From a virus, in IMG/VR virus record IMGVR_UViG_3300014819_000043, positions 1-29,684 of that record: a stretch of 29,684 nt of DNA; one strand, given 5' to 3'. The notes under the pieces were generated by a model. It saw nothing but the letters and a program-made list of their open reading frames with translations. It made no database searches and had not been told where the DNA came from. Of this stretch, positions 14,496-22,080 are shown one piece after another. The translations under genes were made by a program, and so were the position numbers. How positions within the stretch are numbered: position 1 is the first letter of the stretch; the number at the start of each line of letters is the position of its first letter.

Positions 14496-17400
14496 ATGAC
14501 ACAAATATCGTTCAAATCAGCAGGCGTTTCGGCTAGAACAATAAATCTAACAGGACCAACGGCAATACAGCCTTCTGGTATTCCTGCTGGTGTGATTGGT
14601 ACCTCTATAGCTGGACCAGCATATGTACCAACAACCGTAGCTACCTACAATGATTTTCAAGCAACCTTTGGAGAAACAACTAATGACATATATGTTGGTC
14701 CATTAGCGGTTTCCGAATGGTTAAGAAACGCTCAAGCTGCTACATTTATTCGTGTTCTTGGAGCCGGAGCAGGCAATGCTAGAACTGTTGATACGGATGC
14801 TGCTGGTGGAAATCGTGGAAAGGTTGAGGGAGCAGGTTATGTCGTCGGCGGTGAGTTGCCAGAATATTGGAATGGATTTGCAGGCGAATTAACCGCTTCT
14901 CAATATGCTACTTTTGGTAACTCTCTTGGAAGAACATACTTCCTTGGTGCTTTCATGAGCCAATATGAAACAACTGCCTCTAATACCATAGTAAGCTCTT
15001 CAATGTTAACAGACGCTGGTTTATCAGCAAATGGAGCTCCGATTGTTCGTGGCATTCTTTTCGCAGCTAGTGGTACTCTTCTAACGTTATCTTCTTCTAT
15101 TAGCAGTTCAAATGTCGTTTCTACAGGCACAACAACACCAGGAGGTGCAGTTACCGGCTCTGTCAAACTTCTTAATGGATTACAAGAATTCGTTATGCTT
15201 GTAAATGGTCTTACAAATACCGATCCAATGTATCCAAGTGTAATTACTGCATCTTTTGATGTTGAAGCTCCAAACTACTTTGGCTCTTTAATGAATAGAG
15301 ATCCATTAAAGCTTGAACAAGCCGGATACTACTTGCAAACAGATTGGGTTATTCATCCATCACAAGCAGTTGTAACAGGTTCTGGCATTATCCTAAATAC
15401 TGATAATGGTGTTAAAAATCTACGTACAACATTTGGTTTAGAAAACGTTGCATTCCTTGTAACTGGTTCAAAAACAAGAAATAGTGGTTCTCTATATGCT
15501 CCTAACTATGAAAACTTTGAAGACCGTTATCGTACTCCAAAGAGCCCATGGTTAACTTCACAAAAGTTCGGCGGCAAACCAGTTAATCTTTTCCGTATTC
15601 ACTCTGTGGATGACGGCGTATACGCAAACGATAAAGTTAAAATCTCAATTGAAAATATTACTCCAAGCCTTTCTGACGTTTATCTCTATGGAACGTTCGA
15701 TCTTCTAGTAAGAGATTTCTCAGATAGCGATAAGAGCAAAATTGTTTTAGAACAATATAGAGGATTATCATTAGACCCAACAAATCCAAATTATATTGCA
15801 CGTGTAATCGGAGATTATAATACTTTTTATAACTTCGACACAGAAGATGGAGCTTCAAAGCTTGTCACTCTAGGAGATTACACAAATAACTCCAAATATA
15901 TTCGTGTTGAGGTTGCCTATGGGGTTGATGCACAGGACGTAGATCCAACGGCTCTACCGGTTGGTTTCCGTGGACCAGCTCACTTAGTAACTTCAGGTTC
16001 TGTACCACTCGCTGGGTTTAATGATGCAACGACGTATGCCGTAACAAATCCATTAAGAAAAACAGTTCAGATGCCAATACCATTCCGTGACAATCTTGTT
16101 CGTGGTATTGCTCCAAATACTACTTCGGATAAGGGTCTATATTGGGGCGTTCAATTTGAGCGCAAAATATCTGCCATAGAACCAAATAAAACAACAATAC
16201 CAGAAACAAGCATTCGCAGCTTTGCTAGCTATTTCCCAAATTTCCAAACTGATTACCAAAACTTTGTGGTAATGGATAATGAAGGAGCTATCGATACTGT
16301 TGAAAATGGGATTGTTGATGCGGATCGTTTTAATAACAATGGTTTCTCACTTGAAAATATTCAAATCAAATATCGTGTAATTCCAGGTAGTACGGCCACT
16401 TTCCCAAACAATACAATCCCAGATACTACTCAAGCAGTAAGCTGGAATTATGTCAGAAACGGACAAGTGACTACAAATACAGGTTCTCTTGTAAGAAGAC
16501 TTTCAGTAGCCGATCTAGCAGATCCAGCTACCCGTCAACTTGGTAAGTTCAATCTATATCTTCAAGGCGGATTTGATGGCGTCAACATCTTCAACTATGA
16601 TGAGCGTTATCTAACGAACAAAGCAATAAATGAAGAACTTGATTTTGCAAATCGTGGTGAACAGAATGGTTCTGCTGTAGTAGCATATAATACCGCACTC
16701 AATCTAATAGCAGATGCTACAGAAGTTGATGTACAACTATTTGCAATCCCTGGTATACGTAATCCATCTATTACAGATAAAGCTATAGAGACAGCCGAAA
16801 ATCGTTTTGATGCTCTTTATATCATGGACATAGAAACATATGACACGGATGGCATTTTGGTAGCCAGCGAAGATCAAGTACCATCTGTACGTTATACGAT
16901 TAACAACTTCCGTGATCGTAATATCAATACGTCTTTTGGAGCTACATATTTCCCAGATGTCATTATGAGAGATACCGTAGCAAACACGTTACGTCAAGTA
17001 CCACCATCTGTTGCGGTCCTTGGTGCTTTCTCTTATAACGATGCTGTAGCTTTCCCATGGTTTGCCCCAGCCGGTTTCGCAAGAGGTGGTCTAGCAACCA
17101 CAGAGCGTTCAACGATTGAACTTTCCAGAACTAACATGGATGACCTCTATGAAGTTGATATCAATCCAATCGTATCCTTTGCAGGATCTGAAGGTTTGGT
17201 AATCTGGGGTCAAAAGACGATGTATGCACAACAATCAGCTCTTGATCGTGTAAACGTTCGTCGTCTTCTTCTATCTATTCGTAGACAAGTTCGTCAAGTT
17301 TCTAATCGTATTCTCTTCGAACAAACTCTACCAGAAACCCTTACACGTTTCTCACAGCTTGTCAATCCAATACTTAAGCGTGTACAAGAACAAAAGGGCG

Positions 17401-17561
17401 TTGATCGTTTCCTTGTACGTATCGATACTAGCACCACAACTCAAGCTGATTTCGAGAATAAGACAATCCGTGGTAAGATTTTCTTACAACCAACTCGTAC
17501 CCTCGAGTTCTTGTCCGTAGACTTCGTAATCAACAATCCAACCAACTTTGGTCAAGGCTGA
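14496..17561 (+). CDS. gp18: Tail sheath protein 2, T4 gp18-like paralogue, 1021 aa
   Basis: Second full-length sheath protein, alignable with the first at both ends: GIPAGVIGTSIAGPAYVP and TFIRVLGAGAG near the N-terminus, FPWFAPAGFARGGL, INPIVSF, VIWGQKTM, VNVRRLLLSIRRQV and FLSVDFVINNPTNFGQG at the C-terminus. Both ends are intact, so neither copy looks decayed. The middle regions are more divergent. Possible roles are a mixed or alternating sheath, or two sheath types in different tail segments. The start follows an AAAAGGC purine tract. The next gene begins six bases after its stop. Confidence 0.95.
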   Translation: MTQISFKSAGVSARTINLTGPTAIQPSGIPAGVIGTSIAGPAYVPTTVATYNDFQATFGETTNDIYVGPLAVSEWLRNAQAATFIRVLGAGAGNARTVDTDAAGGNRGKVEGAGYVVGGELPEYWNGFAGELTASQYATFGNSLGRTYFLGAFMSQYETTASNTIVSSSMLTDAGLSANGAPIVRGILFAASGTLLTLSSSISSSNVVSTGTTTPGGAVTGSVKLLNGLQEFVMLVNGLTNTDPMYPSVITASFDVEAPNYFGSLMNRDPLKLEQAGYYLQTDWVIHPSQAVVTGSGIILNTDNGVKNLRTTFGLENVAFLVTGSKTRNSGSLYAPNYENFEDRYRTPKSPWLTSQKFGGKPVNLFRIHSVDDGVYANDKVKISIENITPSLSDVYLYGTFDLLVRDFSDSDKSKIVLEQYRGLSLDPTNPNYIARVIGDYNTFYNFDTEDGASKLVTLGDYTNNSKYIRVEVAYGVDAQDVDPTALPVGFRGPAHLVTSGSVPLAGFNDATTYAVTNPLRKTVQMPIPFRDNLVRGIAPNTTSDKGLYWGVQFERKISAIEPNKTTIPETSIRSFASYFPNFQTDYQNFVVMDNEGAIDTVENGIVDADRFNNNGFSLENIQIKYRVIPGSTATFPNNTIPDTTQAVSWNYVRNGQVTTNTGSLVRRLSVADLADPATRQLGKFNLYLQGGFDGVNIFNYDERYLTNKAINEELDFANRGEQNGSAVVAYNTALNLIADATEVDVQLFAIPGIRNPSITDKAIETAENRFDALYIMDIETYDTDGILVASEDQVPSVRYTINNFRDRNINTSFGATYFPDVIMRDTVANTLRQVPPSVAVLGAFSYNDAVAFPWFAPAGFARGGLATTERSTIELSRTNMDDLYEVDINPIVSFAGSEGLVIWGQKTMYAQQSALDRVNVRRLLLSIRRQVRQVSNRILFEQTLPETLTRFSQLVNPILKRVQEQKGVDRFLVRIDTSTTTQADFENKTIRGKIFLQPTRTLEFLSVDFVINNPTNFGQG

Positions 17562-17567
17562 TAGACA

Positions 17568-18122
17568 ATGAAATTTATATATACAAATTATGGCATCTTA
17601 ACTGAGGACCATGTTCGTGAATTAAAAGAATGCGGATATGGAGTTGACGAATGTGGTTCTTGGGATGTTGAAGAAGGCGCACCACTACGTATGTCTAATG
17701 GTTACATAGGCGACGAAATGGAAGCTCCATCCTCTAAAGTAATATTAATTCGTGGTGGCGGCTTGGAAGAGGGCGATACTTCATCTCCAGCAGATGGTGG
17801 CTCAGTAACTGGAACACAAGTTGCATTGTCAATGCCAAATGGACCTGGAGGAGCTCCAAGTCCATCAGGTGCCAACGTTCCAAATTCATCTGAACCAAAA
17901 AGCAAACCAGATGTTGTAGTTCCACCTTCAATGGATATGAAGAAAGAAAATTACAATCGTCATGTAGAACGTATATTAGAAGCCTGGATGGAAGAAGAAT
18001 TGCATGGAGATCAAGATAAGCTTGATTTGGATGATGACGGCGAAATTGAAGCAAGTGATCTCATGCTTATAAGACGTGGTTTAAAAGATAAACAAGTTGG
18101 CAAAGACAGAAAACGCAGTTGA
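17568..18122 (+). CDS. Hypothetical protein with a single EF-hand-like loop, 184 aa
   Basis: N-terminal part MKFIYTNYGILTEDHVRELKEC looks folded; residues about 60-120 are Gly/Pro/Ser-rich and probably disordered. Near the C-terminus is the helix NYNRHVERILEAWMEEEL and then a 12-residue calcium-loop pattern D153-L-D155-D-D157-G158-E-I160-E-A-S-D164, followed by a helix (LMLIRRGLKDK). Asp at the last loop position is as in dockerin modules; canonical EF-hands have Glu there. A single loop suggests metal-stabilised folding or pairing with another subunit. It sits between the sheath and tube genes, so a tail-associated role is plausible but unproven. No strong ribosome binding site; translation may be coupled to the sheath gene. 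Confidence 0.65.
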   Translation: MKFIYTNYGILTEDHVRELKECGYGVDECGSWDVEEGAPLRMSNGYIGDEMEAPSSKVILIRGGGLEEGDTSSPADGGSVTGTQVALSMPNGPGGAPSPSGANVPNSSEPKSKPDVVVPPSMDMKKENYNRHVERILEAWMEEELHGDQDKLDLDDDGEIEASDLMLIRRGLKDKQVGKDRKRS

Positions 18123-18148
18123 TTTCTTAGAAAATCAGAATTGAAATA

Positions 18149-18156
18149 TATTTATA
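18149..18156 (+). promoter_or_regulatory. TATTTATA element upstream of the tail tube gene
   Basis: TATTTATA lies about 22 bases before the tube ATG, leaving room for a short leader with AAAAAGGG as Shine-Dalgarno. On the minus strand it reads TATAAATA, the T4 late promoter consensus, so it could also fire in the antisense direction. I favour the sense direction because a highly expressed gene follows and a terminator closes it. Confidence 0.35.
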
Positions 18157-18178
18157 AGAAGAAAAAGGGTAAAAGATT

Positions 18179-18667
18179 ATGGCCGAAACACTATCAGTAA
18201 CAGATATGTTACCTACAAAGTTTGAACCACTTAAAAAGCATCGGTTCGTCTTCGCTATCGAAGGTATCGACTCGTTCCTTATTAAGTCTGCTGCACGTCC
18301 ACAAATGACATTTGAAGAAAGTGCTATTCCATGGATCAACAGCACACGCTACATTGCTGGCAAAGGCACCTGGGGCGAAATGAACGTTACAATTTACGAT
18401 CCAATTGCTCCATCCGGTGCTCAACAAGTAATGGAATGGGTACGTCTTTGCTTTGAAAGCGTTTCTGGTCGTGCAGGTTATTCTGATTTCTATAAGCGTG
18501 ATATCCAAATCAAGATGTTAGATCCAGTCGGAACTGTAGTTCAACTTTGGGATATCAAAGGTGCTTGGTGTAAGTCTGCCAACTTTGGCGATATGGCTTA
18601 TGATGGCAACGATCTAGCAGATATTCAGCTTTCTATTCGCTTCGATAACTGCGTTCTTCAATTCTGA
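18179..18667 (+). CDS. gp19: Tail tube protein, T4 gp19-like, 162 aa
   Basis: Length (162 aa) equals that of T4 gp19 (163 aa). Features: FEPLKKHRFVFAIEGIDSF near the N-terminus, a central GTWGEMNVTIYDPIAPSGAQ, then QVMEWVRLCFE, RDIQIKMLDPVGTVVQLWDI and a C-terminal ADIQLSIRFDNCVLQF. This is the single-domain beta-barrel tube subunit that stacks as hexamers inside the sheath. It has its own Shine-Dalgarno (AAAAAGGG) and is flanked by a TATTTATA element and a terminator, fitting expression as a separate, abundant transcript. The position after the sheath genes matches T4. Very likely correct. Confidence 0.93.
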   Translation: MAETLSVTDMLPTKFEPLKKHRFVFAIEGIDSFLIKSAARPQMTFEESAIPWINSTRYIAGKGTWGEMNVTIYDPIAPSGAQQVMEWVRLCFESVSGRAGYSDFYKRDIQIKMLDPVGTVVQLWDIKGAWCKSANFGDMAYDGNDLADIQLSIRFDNCVLQF

Positions 18668-18693
18668 TTACAAATACAGTTATCCTTTCGTAG

Positions 18694-18722
18694 AAAACCT
18701 GGGAGAGTTCTCCTGGGTTTTT
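18694..18722 (+). terminator. Intrinsic terminator after the tail tube gene
   Basis: CCTGGGAG and CTCCTGGG form an eight-base-pair stem with two G-U pairs around an AGTT loop, extended by AAAA/TTTT at the base, and followed by a run of five T. It lies 27 bases after the tube stop codon and just before a TATTTAT box, so transcription stops and restarts here. Confidence 0.7.
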
Positions 18723-18723
18723 C

Positions 18724-18730
18724 TATTTAT
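18724..18730 (+). promoter_or_regulatory. TATTTAT box five bases before the 508-aa gene
   Basis: TATTTAT, five bases, ATG at 18736, directly downstream of the tube terminator. No Shine-Dalgarno is possible in the gap. A promoter is needed here because a terminator precedes it, which is the best positional argument that the box acts in the sense direction. The full octamer is TATTTATA. Confidence 0.45.
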
Positions 18731-18735
18731 AGCAT

Positions 18736-20262
18736 ATGGATATGATAGAACAATCAATGAAACAATATGAGCGTATTCGTAAAGGATATCCTAGGTTATT
18801 CTCAGACGCTCATAAGATTGCAAAGCTTATTATAAAAGCCTCTAAAAAGGATTTTGAGCCCATTAAAACTTGGCGCTACCTACAGAGGTTGAAGCAAATA
18901 GAAAGCCGTAAAAAGGGTTATAGCCCGGTTCCTGATATGGTTATTAATATCTTCTTTGACGCCAAGTTAACTCGTGATGAAGAACGTGCAAAAGTAAAAC
19001 AATATTATTTGGACGTTTTAAAAGTCGGACAAAAAGATATTAATGAAATGTCTTTGTTGAAAGAATATATTAAAACTATTCTGGAGCAAGAAAGTAAGCT
19101 TCATCCTATCAAAAAGGGTGAATTAGCAGATATCTCAACTAGTGACGATATTGCAAAAAGAGTAGCTGGTGATGTAGCTCTAATGGTTAATGACATATAT
19201 GGTGCTATGGGAGCCGAATCAAATAATACTGGCGAAGACGTATTGAAACGTTTTACAAATATGGGTATAACGGACGTAGATGATGATCCGGAACCTGATG
19301 CCGCTATATTATATACTAATTGGGGCGGCTCAAAGAAGTTATCCAGAGTAGGTCATGATGGAACTGGTCCTGGCAAGGAAGCTGTAAAACAATTAATGAA
19401 AAAATTGTTGAATGAGCCTGGAGCATGGGCAGAAGCATCAGGAGCACCTGCTAACGTATTAATATCCAAATATAATCTTCCAACAGTTAATGATGAGAAG
19501 ACAGTAAGAACTTTGCTATCTGGTATTAATGATATTGAATGGCATGGCAAACACCCATATGGAATATCTTATGGCGATGGATGGTATACGAGAACATTGC
19601 CAAATGGTAAAAAATCTACCAAGATAATTGTTGGCAATCCTCCTATTAAAGAAGTCGCTTTAATAAAAGAATATATCAGTTTAATAATAGAAGATATTGC
19701 TACTAAATTGGCTCCAGCAAAAAAGGGAGATGTTGTTAACGTTGCAACAAATAATGATACGGCTATAACTGTAGCTCCAGACGTTTCTGATTTAGTTAAT
19801 AAAACTTATGGAGGTATGGGTGGTTTCCCAGGTGCAGATACACCAGAGGGCGTCCTAAACCGATTTACAGATTTCTATTTGTCTGATGTTGATGAAGACC
19901 CTGAACCTGACGCTGGTATTCTTTATACTGATTGGAAAGGTTCTAAAAAGGCTTCTGCTCTTGTAACAGATGGTGGTCCAGAATCAAAGACTAAACTAAG
20001 AGATATGATGGATACATTTTTTAATCAAAATGGTTCATGGATAGAAGTTTCTGGAGCGCCTGCAAACATTCTTGTAAGTAAGATGGGAATGCCAACTATT
20101 GAGGATGAAGAAACGGTAAGAAAGTTATTACCTAAAATTAAAGACCTCATATGGCATGGAAAGCATCCAGATGGGATTGCATATGGCAATGGTTGGTATA
20201 CAAGAAACATTGCTGGACAAGACCAAACAAAGATTATTGTTGGAAATCCTCCAAGCGTATAA
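18736..20262 (+). CDS. Polyprotein-like protein with two tagged repeat domains, 508 aa
   Basis: Residues 1-104 form a basic helical domain (YERIRKGYPRLF, WRYLQRLKQIESRKKGY) I do not recognise. Then come two copies of a domain of about 200 residues, each beginning with the tag: LLKEYIKTILEQ at 107-118 and LIKEYISLIIED at 309-320. Each copy contains DPEPDA-I-LYT-W-GSKK, then SGAPANVL-SK, then WHGKHP-GI-YG-GWYTR and ends K-IIVGNPP. Conserved W, H, Y and R suggest an active or ligand-binding site, but I cannot name the family. Internal tags suggest proteolytic separation into three pieces or fusion of once separate genes; an ATG at 19048 begins the first tag but lacks a clear ribosome binding site. 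Confidence 0.65.
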   Translation: MDMIEQSMKQYERIRKGYPRLFSDAHKIAKLIIKASKKDFEPIKTWRYLQRLKQIESRKKGYSPVPDMVINIFFDAKLTRDEERAKVKQYYLDVLKVGQKDINEMSLLKEYIKTILEQESKLHPIKKGELADISTSDDIAKRVAGDVALMVNDIYGAMGAESNNTGEDVLKRFTNMGITDVDDDPEPDAAILYTNWGGSKKLSRVGHDGTGPGKEAVKQLMKKLLNEPGAWAEASGAPANVLISKYNLPTVNDEKTVRTLLSGINDIEWHGKHPYGISYGDGWYTRTLPNGKKSTKIIVGNPPIKEVALIKEYISLIIEDIATKLAPAKKGDVVNVATNNDTAITVAPDVSDLVNKTYGGMGGFPGADTPEGVLNRFTDFYLSDVDEDPEPDAGILYTDWKGSKKASALVTDGGPESKTKLRDMMDTFFNQNGSWIEVSGAPANILVSKMGMPTIEDEETVRKLLPKIKDLIWHGKHPDGIAYGNGWYTRNIAGQDQTKIIVGNPPSV

Positions 20263-20278
20263 TTCGTTAGATATTCTC

Positions 20279-20285
20279 ATTTATA
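20279..20285 (+). promoter_or_regulatory. ATTTATA element upstream of the gp26-like gene
   Basis: ATTTATA about 55 bases before the ATG at 20341, matching the core of other putative late elements in the window. It would produce a leader of roughly 50 bases that contains the hairpin at 20306-20328. Confidence 0.3.
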
Positions 20286-20305
20286 CATTCTAAGCTGTCA
20301 TTATA

Positions 20306-20328
20306 CAATTGAAGAGTTATATCAATTG
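20306..20328 (+). promoter_or_regulatory. Leader hairpin abutting the Shine-Dalgarno of the gp26-like gene
   Basis: CAATTGA and TCAATTG form a seven-base-pair stem with a nine-base loop. The final G of the stem is the first G of the strong Shine-Dalgarno GGAGGAAG (20328-20335). The structure could tune translation of the chaperone, whose product is needed in small amount. The stem is weak (two G-C pairs). Confidence 0.35.
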
Positions 20329-20340
20329 GAGGAAGAAATA

Positions 20341-21231
20341 ATGTCAGAAACAGATAACAGAGATTTGCGTAACGCAATGCTAGCAGCGCAGATGGCATCT
20401 CAAAATCCTGGTGGAACCAATGGAGAGGGTCAGCCAATTAATGCTCAACAATACGCCAAACAAGAGTTAGGTGTTGAGATACCAGTAGATGCGGTGCCAT
20501 TGCCATCTAAGGGAACAGTATATCCGCTAGGACATCCACTATGTAATGCAGATGTAGTTGAATATCGTAGCATGACAGCCAAAGAAGAAGACATTCTAAT
20601 GTCTCAGGCTCTTATTAAGCGTGGAACCGTTATAACAGAACTAATCAAATCATGTTTGATTAATAAGAATATCGATGTTCAAACGCTATTATCCGGAGAT
20701 AGAAATGCTCTCATGATTGCAATCCGTGCATCCGGATATGGTGCTCTATATGAGCCACTATATACTTGTCCATCATGTGAATTCAAGAATGAATTGCAAA
20801 TCGACTTAAATAATTTGCCAATTAAGCCACTTACCCTTGAACCTGTATCTCCAAATGCAAATTCATTTGCATTCAAACTACCGGTATCTAAGAAAGAAGT
20901 GACATTTAAATTTTTGAATGGTCGTGAGGAAGAAGAAATAGTTTCTGAAATGGAAACCCGTAAGAAGAAAGGCTTGTTAAACTCAAATCTTGTTACCGCT
21001 AGACTTCTTCGCTGTATAACCTCTATTGACGGAAATGACAATAAGAGTCTTATTTCACGTTTCGTTCAATATATGCCAGCTCGTGATTCATTACTTCTTC
21101 GTGAACATATCGATGCACATGAACCCGGCGTTGATATGAAAATCGATTTCAAATGCAACAATTGTGATCATTTCGAGGAGGTAACGTTGCCCTTCGGCGC
21201 TAACTTTTTTTGGCCTAACTTCAAGCGATAA
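20341..21231 (+). CDS. gp26: Baseplate hub/tail assembly protein, T4 gp26-like, 296 aa
   Basis: Resembles the T4 baseplate hub protein gp26 family: a long N-terminal disordered segment, VPLPSKGTVYP, an EEDILMSQALIKRGTVI helix, then a CxxC pair (C143, C146), a FKLPVSKKEVTFKFLNGREEEE segment, a second CxxC (C272, C275) and a C-terminal LPFGANFFWPNFKR. The two CxxC pairs may bind zinc. T4 gp26 is 208 aa. The start is ATG 20341, with GGAGGAAG five bases upstream; a TTG at 20326 overlaps that site and is rejected. The frame ends soon after a run of seven T (21205-21211), where a +1 shift would extend the protein into the gp51-like frame. It lies upstream of the tape measure gene, like tail assembly chaperones. 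Confidence 0.7.
   Translation: MSETDNRDLRNAMLAAQMASQNPGGTNGEGQPINAQQYAKQELGVEIPVDAVPLPSKGTVYPLGHPLCNADVVEYRSMTAKEEDILMSQALIKRGTVITELIKSCLINKNIDVQTLLSGDRNALMIAIRASGYGALYEPLYTCPSCEFKNELQIDLNNLPIKPLTLEPVSPNANSFAFKLPVSKKEVTFKFLNGREEEEIVSEMETRKKKGLLNSNLVTARLLRCITSIDGNDNKSLISRFVQYMPARDSLLLREHIDAHEPGVDMKIDFKCNNCDHFEEVTLPFGANFFWPNFKR
21205..21211 (+). other. Putative +1 programmed frameshift site (run of seven T)
   Basis: The context is AAC TTT TTT TGG in the gp26 frame. After reading TTT at 21208-21210, the peptidyl-tRNA can re-pair one base forward on TTT (21209-21211) and continue with GGC in the +1 frame. That frame is open to 21481. It encodes GLTSSDKETVLLEPFFLL before reaching the first ATG of the gp51-like frame at 21281, and this stretch looks like protein sequence. 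A -2 shift would give the same product but needs poorer re-pairing. Confidence 0.5.
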
Positions 21232-21280
21232 AGAAACCGTTCTTCTAGAGCCATTCTTTTTATTAGGTTATTATTTCGGT

Positions 21281-21481
21281 ATGGATTGGGATACGTATTA
21301 TAACTTTCCAATCTCCTTTAAAAGATGGCTCATTAAAAGAATAGAAAAAGAAATAACCAAAGCACAAGAAGCACAAAGTGATATCCCCAGTAAAGCCCCA
21401 CATCATAATACACCAGATGTAAGATCCCTTACTGGGAAAACAAGATCACAAGTTCCGCAAAAACTTCAACGCTTTACTTAG
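21281..21481 (+). CDS. gp51: gp51-like hub assembly domain, probably expressed by frameshift from the gp26-like gene
   Basis: The first ATG gives 66 residues beginning MDWDTYYNFPISFKRWLIKRI, followed by a polar, disordered tail. There is no Shine-Dalgarno before this ATG, and the same frame is open upstream to 21185. The upstream codons VLLEPFFLLGYYFG continue the hydrophobic, aromatic helix that leads into WDTYYNFP, as expected if the domain begins before the ATG. The pattern aromatic-LP/FP-x-x-x-R-W is what I associate with gp51-type hub catalysts or tail chaperone extensions that follow gp26 in T4-like phages. The likely product is therefore a gp26-gp51 fusion of about 380 residues made by a minority of ribosomes. 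Confidence 0.5.
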   Translation: MDWDTYYNFPISFKRWLIKRIEKEITKAQEAQSDIPSKAPHHNTPDVRSLTGKTRSQVPQKLQRFT

Positions 21482-21526
21482 ATCAGACAAAACTATACCT
21501 GTGCATCATAGACCAAATCTTAACAA

Positions 21527-22072
21527 TCAAAAACGTATCTTAAGAAGACCCAGATGATGTAATGCCATATAGGCTCCATCTGGGTTTCTTATTTTTCCAT
21601 CAAATAAAAGATTTTCTAAGTCTTCCATATCTACAACGGCAACTTCTAAAAACTCATTATCATCCAAGTCTAAATCTTTAGCTACCTTCTTGCATCCAGT
21701 AGATATATACACGTGTCGCAGACCAGATGAATATGGGGAATAGCTACGGCTTGATAAGAACTCTATATTGCCTTCATATCCAGTCTCTTCTAATAGTTCT
21801 CTCTCAGCGGCTCTAAAAGGCTTTTCTCCGGGGTCTATCATACCTCCTGGTAGTTCGAACTCTACTCGTTCTATGCCTGGTCTAAACTGCTTTACGAGCA
21901 CTACTTGACCATCTTCCGTCATAGGAAAGATATTGACGCTATCTGGGGTTCTATCAACGAAAGAAGTATAAGGTTTGCCATTAGGCAACAAGAAGGTTTT
22001 CTGAATGACCTTTTTTTCATAGCCGGTTGGTTGATGTGAGAAGGTATAAAACTTTTCTTTTAACTTTTTCAT
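21527..22072 (-). CDS. NUDIX hydrolase, ADP-ribose pyrophosphatase-like, 181 aa
   Basis: Carries a complete Nudix box, G77-x5-E83-x7-R91-E92-L-x-E95-E96-x-G98, which binds Mg and catalyses hydrolysis of nucleoside diphosphate-X compounds. Ahead of it, VVLVKQFRPGIERVEFELPGG is typical of ADP-ribose/ADP-sugar pyrophosphatases of the NudF type. Downstream SSGLRHVYIS is also typical of that branch, and NPDGAYMALHHL fits its C-terminal helix. Phage Nudix enzymes (for example T4 NudE) act on dinucleotide polyphosphates, ADP-ribose or NAD derivatives; the substrate here is not determined. The start is ATG 22072, eight bases after the upstream stop; a TTG at 22084 is rejected. It is last in a four-gene minus-strand operon. 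Confidence 0.9.
   Translation of the reverse strand: MKKLKEKFYTFSHQPTGYEKKVIQKTFLLPNGKPYTSFVDRTPDSVNIFPMTEDGQVVLVKQFRPGIERVEFELPGGMIDPGEKPFRAAERELLEETGYEGNIEFLSSRSYSPYSSGLRHVYISTGCKKVAKDLDLDDNEFLEVAVVDMEDLENLLFDGKIRNPDGAYMALHHLGLLKIRF
21548..21595 (+). terminator. Possible plus-strand terminator inside the convergent NUDIX gene
   Basis: ACCCAGATG (21548-21556) and CATCTGGGT (21577-21585) form a nine-base-pair stem, with a small inner stem (GCC-ATATA-GGC) in the loop, followed by TTCTTATTTTT. It would end the gp26/gp51 transcript shortly after 21481, within the 3' coding end of the minus-strand NUDIX gene. The coding constraint means the pairing could be accidental. Confidence 0.4.
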
Positions 22073-22080
22073 AATTATTC

